A stretch of DNA of 5,288 nucleotides from an uncultured Actinomycetes bacterium (GTDB taxonomy: Bacteria > Actinomycetota > Actinomycetes > Nanopelagicales > Nanopelagicaceae): NCBI GenBank assembly GCA_903939005.1, contig CAJAFH010000071.1, positions 1 through 5,288 of the forward strand. The letters run 5' to 3'. The position numbers and the translations under genes were made by a program. This document shows, piece after piece, positions 1 to 5,288 of the stretch. The notes under the pieces are model-generated. The model worked only from the letters and a program-made list of their open reading frames with translations. It was not told where the DNA came from and did no database searches. Positions within the stretch are counted from its first letter, which is position 1. The number at the start of each line of letters is the position of its first letter.

Positions 1-416
1 CGACCTAAACCTAATTCAAATGCTAAACCAGGATCTAATTCTTCATCAGCTGGAAGTGCAGCCTCGCCAGTTGTTAAACGAGTGTCATCTAAGGAAGAGG
101 GAACAATGTCGCCAACGCCAACATCACCTGGCTGCAAACGATCACGGTATGGAATCCATTTTGGTGGCACAAGTGCATCGGGGCCAGGTAGAACAACGAC
201 ATCGCAAAGAGTTGCAGTTGATTTGTTATCAACCTTAGAAACTGTGACAGCCCAACGCCATCCGCGGTAGCCAGATAAATTCGCTTCGAATAAATAAGTT
301 GCGATGCGATCTTCATCATCGAAATCAACAGTGACAAAGTCGCCAACTAATTTGGCATCACCGGCATCTTCAATCGCGGCAGCGTGTGCTAAATCGCGGG
401 CATCCCATTTACTCAT
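1..416 (-). CDS. DUF3027 family protein, N-terminal part (runs off left edge)
   Basis: Translating the minus strand from the ATG at 416-414 gives 138 open codons to the window edge, with no stop, so the C-terminus is missing. The protein starts MSKWDARDLAHAAAIEDAGD. Recognisable DUF3027 blocks are GYRGWRWAV (residues 49-57) and a run from about residue 76 to 98 with LPGPDALVPPKWIPY followed by RDRLQPGD. The family is actinobacterial, usually some 250-300 residues, and has no established biochemical function. No signal peptide or membrane segment is visible in this part, so it is probably cytoplasmic. An in-frame TAG sits two codons upstream of the ATG, which fixes the start. There is no Shine-Dalgarno sequence; a TACTCT box ends 6 nt before the ATG, which would suit a leaderless message. 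The gene follows groEL in the same direction after 79 nt, with a hairpin between. Family assignment is from memory of the motifs; a role cannot be inferred. Confidence 0.85.
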   Translation of the reverse strand, partial: MSKWDARDLAHAAAIEDAGDAKLVGDFVTVDFDDEDRIATYLFEANLSGYRGWRWAVTVSKVDNKSTATLCDVVVLPGPDALVPPKWIPYRDRLQPGDVGVGDIVPSSLDDTRLTTGEAALPADEELDPGLAFELGLG

Positions 417-422
417 GGACTA

Positions 423-428
423 AGAGTA
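423..428 (-). promoter_or_regulatory. Candidate -10 box for a leaderless DUF3027 transcript
   Basis: The minus strand reads TACTCT, which fits the TAnnnT pattern of actinobacterial -10 elements, followed by exactly 6 nt and then the ATG at 416. Transcription would then begin at or next to the start codon, which agrees with the absence of a ribosome binding site. No good -35 is seen at 16-18 nt (ACCTTG at 17 nt). Inference from spacing only. Confidence 0.4.
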
Positions 429-436
429 AAGCAGAA

Positions 437-465
437 CGCCACCCTCAAGGTAATCGAGGGGGGCG
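437..465 (-). terminator. Candidate intrinsic terminator of groEL
   Basis: On the minus strand, CGCC-C-CCCTC and GAGGG-T-GGCG can pair as a stem of 9 base pairs with one internal C/T mismatch and a 9-nt loop. It lies 30 nt past the groEL stop codon and is followed by a T-rich stretch (TTCTGCTTTACTCTT). This is the expected place and form of a Rho-independent terminator, although the T tract is interrupted. Because it ends only 20 nt before the DUF3027 start codon, it may be leaky or act as an attenuator. Confidence 0.55.
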
Positions 466-495
466 CGACTGCTTATTCAGGCTTAATTAATTACT

Positions 496-2139
<1,644 letters not shown>

Positions 2140-2163
2140 TCATTTCTAGTCATTCAGGGCGTT

Positions 2164-2190
2164 TTATCACTCACGCCCCTCGAGTGCTAA
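2164..2190 (-). promoter_or_regulatory. CIRCE operator (HrcA binding site)
   Basis: The minus strand reads TTAGCACTC, a 9-nt spacer, then GAGTGATAA. The CIRCE consensus is TTAGCACTC-N9-GAGTGCTAA, so 17 of 18 arm positions match, with one change (C to A) in the right arm. CIRCE is the operator of the heat-shock repressor HrcA, known upstream of groE and dnaK operons in Gram-positive bacteria. It begins at the predicted transcription start, so bound HrcA would block initiation, and it lies in the untranslated leader 48 nt before the groEL ATG. Confidence 0.95.
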
Positions 2191-2195
2191 CGCCA

Positions 2196-2224
2196 AATCT
2201 ACGCAGAATTTTTCGCCCGCGCAA
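2196..2224 (-). promoter_or_regulatory. groEL promoter (-35 TTGCGC, -10 TAGATT)
   Basis: On the minus strand TTGCGC (2224-2219) and TAGATT (2201-2196) are separated by exactly 17 nt, a good match to a housekeeping sigma-70-class promoter. The expected start of transcription, about 6-8 nt past the -10, falls near 2189, at the first bases of the CIRCE element, giving a leader of roughly 75 nt. The position relative to the operator supports the call; it has not been tested by mapping. Confidence 0.7.
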
Positions 2225-2285
2225 AACGAGGCCAGGGCTCAAAAAGTGGGTTGAATTGAGTGCTAGAGCGGGCTTTGAAGCGGGT

Positions 2286-2549
2286 TTAGCGGGCTGAACG
2301 AGCCTGTGTGCGGGCCTCACGAAGGCGGCGCAGGCGCTTAACTAGCATGGGTGAGGCAGCTAGGGCATCTTCGCGGTCGATCAAATCATTGAGCAGGCGG
2401 TAGTACTTAGGTGCATCCATATCGAAGAGTTCCTTAATTGAGGACTCTTTGGCACCGGCATAACGCCACCAATTGCGTTCGAATTCTAGGATCGCCATTT
2501 CAAGGTCGGTCAGATTTGCTGAGACCGAGAGCTGTTCTTGAGCGGACAT
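2286..2549 (-). CDS. DUF3263 family small protein
   Basis: An 87-residue basic protein matching the actinobacterial DUF3263 family, of unknown function. Family features are FERNWW (23-28), GAKESSIKELF (32-42), KYYRLLNDLID (48-58) and the basic block PMLVKRLRRLREAR (67-80). The length is normal for the family. The middle reads like a helix-turn-helix (KExxI... then YYxxLNxLID), and the Arg/Lys-rich C-terminus would suit nucleic-acid binding; both are inference. No signal peptide or membrane helix. The ATG at 2549 is the only standard start codon between an in-frame TGA upstream and the conserved domain, so the start is firm. There is no Shine-Dalgarno site, but a TAAGAT box lies 7 nt before the ATG. 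It follows the PLP enzyme gene by 51 nt and precedes the groEL regulatory region. In Mycobacterium tuberculosis the homologue I recall (Rv0430) also lies some ten genes from groEL2. Confidence 0.9.
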   Translation of the reverse strand: MSAQEQLSVSANLTDLEMAILEFERNWWRYAGAKESSIKELFDMDAPKYYRLLNDLIDREDALAASPMLVKRLRRLREARTQARSAR

Positions 2550-2556
2550 AAGAGCA

Positions 2557-2562
2557 ATCTTA
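2557..2562 (-). promoter_or_regulatory. Candidate -10 box for a leaderless DUF3263 transcript
   Basis: The minus strand reads TAAGAT, then 7 nt (TGCTCTT), then the ATG at 2549. TAnnnT boxes 6-7 nt before a start codon are the hallmark of leaderless actinobacterial transcripts, and no ribosome binding site is present. No clear -35 is seen at 17 nt (CACACT). It would give DUF3263 its own promoter apart from the upstream PLP gene. Confidence 0.45.
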
Positions 2563-2600
2563 CTTAATACATGCGTAAAAGTGTGGGAACTTCACGTGAT

Positions 2601-3947
2601 TTATAACCGCTGCAGAATCAGATCAATATCGCTGAATTTTGTCCATGGGTTGACTATGGCAAATCGCAATATCGGCTGACCATCATGAGATGACGGTGGA
2701 ATAAATCCAACTTGCTCTGTTAAAAGTTCATCACTCCACTTTTGATAATCTGATGCAGTCCAACCGGTGCGAGTAAATGCCACAATTGAAAGTTCTGGTT
2801 CGCAAAGTAATTTTAAATTTGGATGTTCATTAACTTTCTTAGCTGCATATTTTGCCACTTCAAGTGATTGTTCCATCGCTTCGGAATAGGCATCAGTTCC
2901 GTATGCTGCAAGTGAAAACCAAAAAGGTAAACCACGTGTGCGGCGCGTTAACTGAATTGCATAGTCAGATGGATTCCAATTTCCGTCATGCAACGTATCT
3001 AAGTACGAAGCATGTTGAGTATGAACTTCACGTGCTAATTCAGGTGCGCGATAAATTAACGCACATGCGTCATATGGTGCGAATAACCATTTATGTGGAT
3101 CAACAATTAATGAATCTGCATTCTCTATTCCATTGAACAGTGTTCGCACTGAAGGTGCACACAAAGCTGCTAACCCGTAAGCGCCATCAACATGAAACCA
3201 AATCTCGCGCGCTTTTGCAGCAGCGCCAATTCCAGCTAAATCATCAATTATGCCTAAATTTGTAGTTCCCGCTGTGGCAACAACGGCAAATACCCGACGA
3301 CCACTTTGTCGGTGCAACGCATCTATTTCTTTAGCAACCGTTTCACCTTGTAACTTGCCGTTTCCATCAACTGCAATCTTTAAAACATCGACATCCATAA
3401 CTTGCGCGGCTGATGCGATCGATGAGTGAGCTTGTTCGCTACAAGCAATTACCCAGCGCGTGGTATCGGGAAAGTGTTTACGAGCTTGGGCGCGCGCTAC
3501 AACTAACGCGGAAAGATTTCCGACGGTGCCGCCTTGCACAAAAACTCCACCAGAACTTTGCGGCAAGCCCGCTAAATCAGCAATCCAGCGCAGCGCTTGA
3601 TTCTCAGCAAATACCGCACCGGCACCTTCTTGCCATGAGCCGCCATATAGAGCGCTTGCTCCAACTACTAGATCAAAAAGGTTTGCATATTCACTTGGTG
3701 CCGATGGAATGAAAGCTAAATTTCGCGGGTGATCCGTTGAGATACATGCCTTTGCTAATACCGAAGTAAAAACATCAAGTGCTTCTTTGCCGCCAAGACC
3801 TTTTTCGGTAATTGTGTTTCCGACTTGAGCAAAAAGTTCAGCTTCAGATAACGGACCATCTAGAGGTGGATCACTCTTTAACCGCTCGAGGCTGTAGGCC
3901 AATACCTCATTGGCTAGCGCTTCGACTTCAGGAGTGAACTCATGCAT
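2601..3947 (-). CDS. Group II PLP-dependent amino acid decarboxylase family enzyme
   Basis: Complete 448-residue cytoplasmic enzyme of the pyridoxal-phosphate fold type I group II decarboxylase family (aromatic amino acid, glutamate and diaminobutyrate decarboxylases). Visible landmarks: GGTVGNLSAL (139-148), the phosphate-binding region; His174 in SEQAHSSI, which stacks on the cofactor ring; TAGTTNLG (225-232); Asp254 in HVDGAYG, which contacts the pyridine nitrogen; and the Schiff-base lysine Lys286 in DPHKWLF. All core residues are present, so it should be an active PLP enzyme. The substrate cannot be read from the sequence, and such proteins are also annotated as aspartate aminotransferase-like. 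An in-frame TAG six codons upstream leaves the ATG at 3947 as the first start; no clear Shine-Dalgarno site precedes it. It begins 32 nt after the SDR/DUF2867 gene stops, with no terminator-like hairpin in between, suggesting one transcript. Confidence 0.9.
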   Translation of the reverse strand: MHEFTPEVEALANEVLAYSLERLKSDPPLDGPLSEAELFAQVGNTITEKGLGGKEALDVFTSVLAKACISTDHPRNLAFIPSAPSEYANLFDLVVGASALYGGSWQEGAGAVFAENQALRWIADLAGLPQSSGGVFVQGGTVGNLSALVVARAQARKHFPDTTRWVIACSEQAHSSIASAAQVMDVDVLKIAVDGNGKLQGETVAKEIDALHRQSGRRVFAVVATAGTTNLGIIDDLAGIGAAAKAREIWFHVDGAYGLAALCAPSVRTLFNGIENADSLIVDPHKWLFAPYDACALIYRAPELAREVHTQHASYLDTLHDGNWNPSDYAIQLTRRTRGLPFWFSLAAYGTDAYSEAMEQSLEVAKYAAKKVNEHPNLKLLCEPELSIVAFTRTGWTASDYQKWSDELLTEQVGFIPPSSHDGQPILRFAIVNPWTKFSDIDLILQRL

Positions 3948-3979
3948 GCCGAGAGTCTGCCACTAATTAGGAAATTTAG

Positions 3980-5288
3980 TTAACGAATATTGCGTTGAGT
4001 CTTTTTAATTATGTTGCGCAACATGGTTGGAAATACAAAAGTGTGAAATGGCAGCACTGAATACCAATACAACTGCCCACCTAAGCCACGTGGTGAAAAC
4101 GTCGCTTCTTGAATTATTCGAGTTTTTCCATTTTCTTCAGACACTCGGAATTCCAGCCAAGCTTTTCCGGGTAAGACCATTTCGGCATAGAGGCGCAATA
4201 CAGATTCGCGTTCAATTCTCTCAACGCGCCAGAAATCTAAACTATCGCCAACTCGTAAATGATCCGGGTCTCGTCGACCTCGACGTAATCCGACACCACC
4301 AAACATGCGATCTAATAAGCCACGAGCAAACCAGAGAAAATCTGAACCGTACCAACCATGCGGGCCACCAATACCTTCAATTGTTTTCCAGATCTGCGCT
4401 AGTGGAATATCAGTAGTTGCTTCGCGGGAATCTTTCAGAATCATTTCCCCCGCCCAATCTGGGTCTCCTTGAGCTTTCTGCCAAGGCGCAGTTGGGTACG
4501 AAGCATCTGACCATCGGGTTTCCACTTGTCCATCACTAGTTCTGGAAAGTGCCAAAGTGATTGCACTCTCTACATTTAGTAAACCTTCGGCAGGTTTCGG
4601 AATCAAGCTATCAATACTCTTTTTTGGATCTGCTACAACTTCATTTATGAGTGAACCAACGAGTGGTCGAGCGAGCGCAGTCGGAACTGGCGTTACTAGC
4701 CCAATCCATAAACTTGATAGTTCTGGCGTTAACACTGGAACTTTAATTATCCATCTGCGCGGCAAGCCAGATAGTTTGGCAAACTTTTGCATCATGTCAG
4801 CGTAGGAAAGTATCTCGGGGCCACCGATATCAAAAACTTGATTTATTGGGGTTTCTAGAAGTGCGGTGCTTCGCAAATAATGTAGAACATCTCTAATTGC
4901 AATTGGGTGAGTCAGATTAGAAACCCACTTCGGCGTCGTCATGATTGGTAGGCGGTGAGTTAAGTGACGCAACATTTCAAAGGATGCCGAACCTGAACCA
5001 ATAATGATTCCGGCCCGTAGTTCTAAAACTGGCACTGTGCCAGAAGCTAACTCGGTACCTGTTTGAACTCGAGAAGCTAAATGTTGGCTAGATTTTTTAT
5101 CATTAGCGATTCCGCCCAAATAAACAATTTGCGAAACTCCGGCAGCCTGGGCGGCTGTAGCAAAACCCCGGGCCATAACCGCTTCGATGTCATCAAAATT
5201 CTTACCTAAATTAATTGAGTGCAATAAATAGTAAGCCGTATGAATTCCAGTAAGCGCTGCAACTAGATCAGATTGCGAATTGGCATTA
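3980..5288 (-). CDS. YbjT-like NAD(P)-binding SDR with C-terminal DUF2867 domain (5' end off window)
   Basis: The minus-strand frame is open to the right edge: 435 residues are visible, starting NANSQSDLVAALTGIHTAYY. The TTG at 5224-5222 is an internal leucine in YYLLHSINLG, not a start, because family members carry a similar YxLxHS segment well inside the protein. The N-terminal Rossmann strand with its Gly-rich GxTGxxG motif must lie beyond the window. Visible SDR parts are IVYLGG (54-59), HLASR (69-73) and LRAGIIIGSGSASFEMLR (90-107). The C-terminal DUF2867 domain runs from about residue 275 to the end, with GDSLDFWRVE (347-356), PGKAWLEF (373-380) and LYWYSVLPFH (406-415). The order matches E. 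coli YbjT, a predicted NAD(P)-dependent oxidoreductase or epimerase-like protein of unknown substrate. The classical YxxxK catalytic pair is not seen, so it is an atypical SDR. Probably first of a pair with the PLP enzyme gene downstream. Confidence 0.88.
   Translation of the reverse strand, partial: NANSQSDLVAALTGIHTAYYLLHSINLGKNFDDIEAVMARGFATAAQAAGVSQIVYLGGIANDKKSSQHLASRVQTGTELASGTVPVLELRAGIIIGSGSASFEMLRHLTHRLPIMTTPKWVSNLTHPIAIRDVLHYLRSTALLETPINQVFDIGGPEILSYADMMQKFAKLSGLPRRWIIKVPVLTPELSSLWIGLVTPVPTALARPLVGSLINEVVADPKKSIDSLIPKPAEGLLNVESAITLALSRTSDGQVETRWSDASYPTAPWQKAQGDPDWAGEMILKDSREATTDIPLAQIWKTIEGIGGPHGWYGSDFLWFARGLLDRMFGGVGLRRGRRDPDHLRVGDSLDFWRVERIERESVLRLYAEMVLPGKAWLEFRVSEENGKTRIIQEATFSPRGLGGQLYWYSVLPFHTFVFPTMLRNIIKKTQRNIR

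Noticed and set aside
89..346. Minus-strand 85-codon open frame with hydrophobic stretches near the left edge.
   Set aside because: It overlaps the DUF3027 coding region in another frame; the DUF3027 frame is open over 138 codons with recognisable family motifs.
483..493. AT-rich repeat TTAATTAATTA just after the groEL stop codon.
   Set aside because: Low-complexity spacer sequence without promoter-like spacing to any gene or any recognisable site.
2238..2260. CTCAA...TTGAG inverted repeat upstream of the groEL promoter as a possible terminator of DUF3263.
   Set aside because: Only 5 AT-rich pairs with a 13-nt loop, and no T tract on the minus strand after it; too weak to call.
2267..2295. 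Three copies of AGCGGGYT (2267-2274, 2279-2286, 2288-2295) around the DUF3263 stop codon.
   Set aside because: The copies are short, unevenly spaced (12 and 9 nt) and partly inside codons of the Arg-rich C-terminus; they do not form a hairpin. Probably chance plus codon composition.
2592..2599. Palindrome TCACGTGA between the PLP gene and DUF3263, a possible regulator site.
   Set aside because: CACGTG also occurs inside the PLP coding region (2934-2939), and the palindrome is only 8 bp, so there is no reason to treat it as an operator.
4027..4416. Plus-strand open frame of 129 codons opposite the SDR/DUF2867 gene.
   Set aside because: It lies wholly antisense to a well-conserved DUF2867 domain, has no recognisable protein features, and the coding evidence is on the minus strand.

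Overview
The window reads as a piece of an actinobacterial chromosome of moderate GC. The chaperonin carries actinobacterial-type sequence ([16 protein letters not shown]), and two small families found essentially only in Actinobacteria, DUF3263 and DUF3027, flank it. The moderate GC and short intergenic gaps would suit a streamlined aquatic actinobacterium (acI/Nanopelagicales-like), but that placement is inference. All five genes lie on the minus strand, so transcription runs from high to low coordinates.

Layout in transcription order. (1) 5288-3980: a YbjT-like atypical SDR with a C-terminal DUF2867 domain; its N-terminus lies beyond the right edge. (2) 3947-2601: a complete group II PLP-dependent decarboxylase-type enzyme, 32 nt downstream and probably co-transcribed. 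(3) 2549-2286: a DUF3263 small protein, with a -10-like TAAGAT placed so that the transcript could be leaderless. (4) 2285-2116: a 170-nt regulatory gap holding a good -35/-10 promoter (17-nt spacer), a near-perfect CIRCE operator for the HrcA repressor, and a strong Shine-Dalgarno site. (5) 2115-496: groEL, with no groES beside it. (6) 495-417: a 79-nt gap with a hairpin and T-rich tail (likely groEL terminator), then a TACTCT box just before the next start. (7) 416-1: the N-terminal 138 codons of a DUF3027 protein, running off the left edge.

The clear functional story is the heat-shock unit: groEL is a monocistronic chaperonin gene under HrcA/CIRCE control. The SDR and PLP genes look like a small metabolic pair of unknown substrate. 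I found no mobile element, CRISPR array, RNA gene, phage gene or defence system, and nothing that amounts to a new biological system. No gene-free stretch exceeds 300 bases; the longest is the 170-nt groEL regulatory region.
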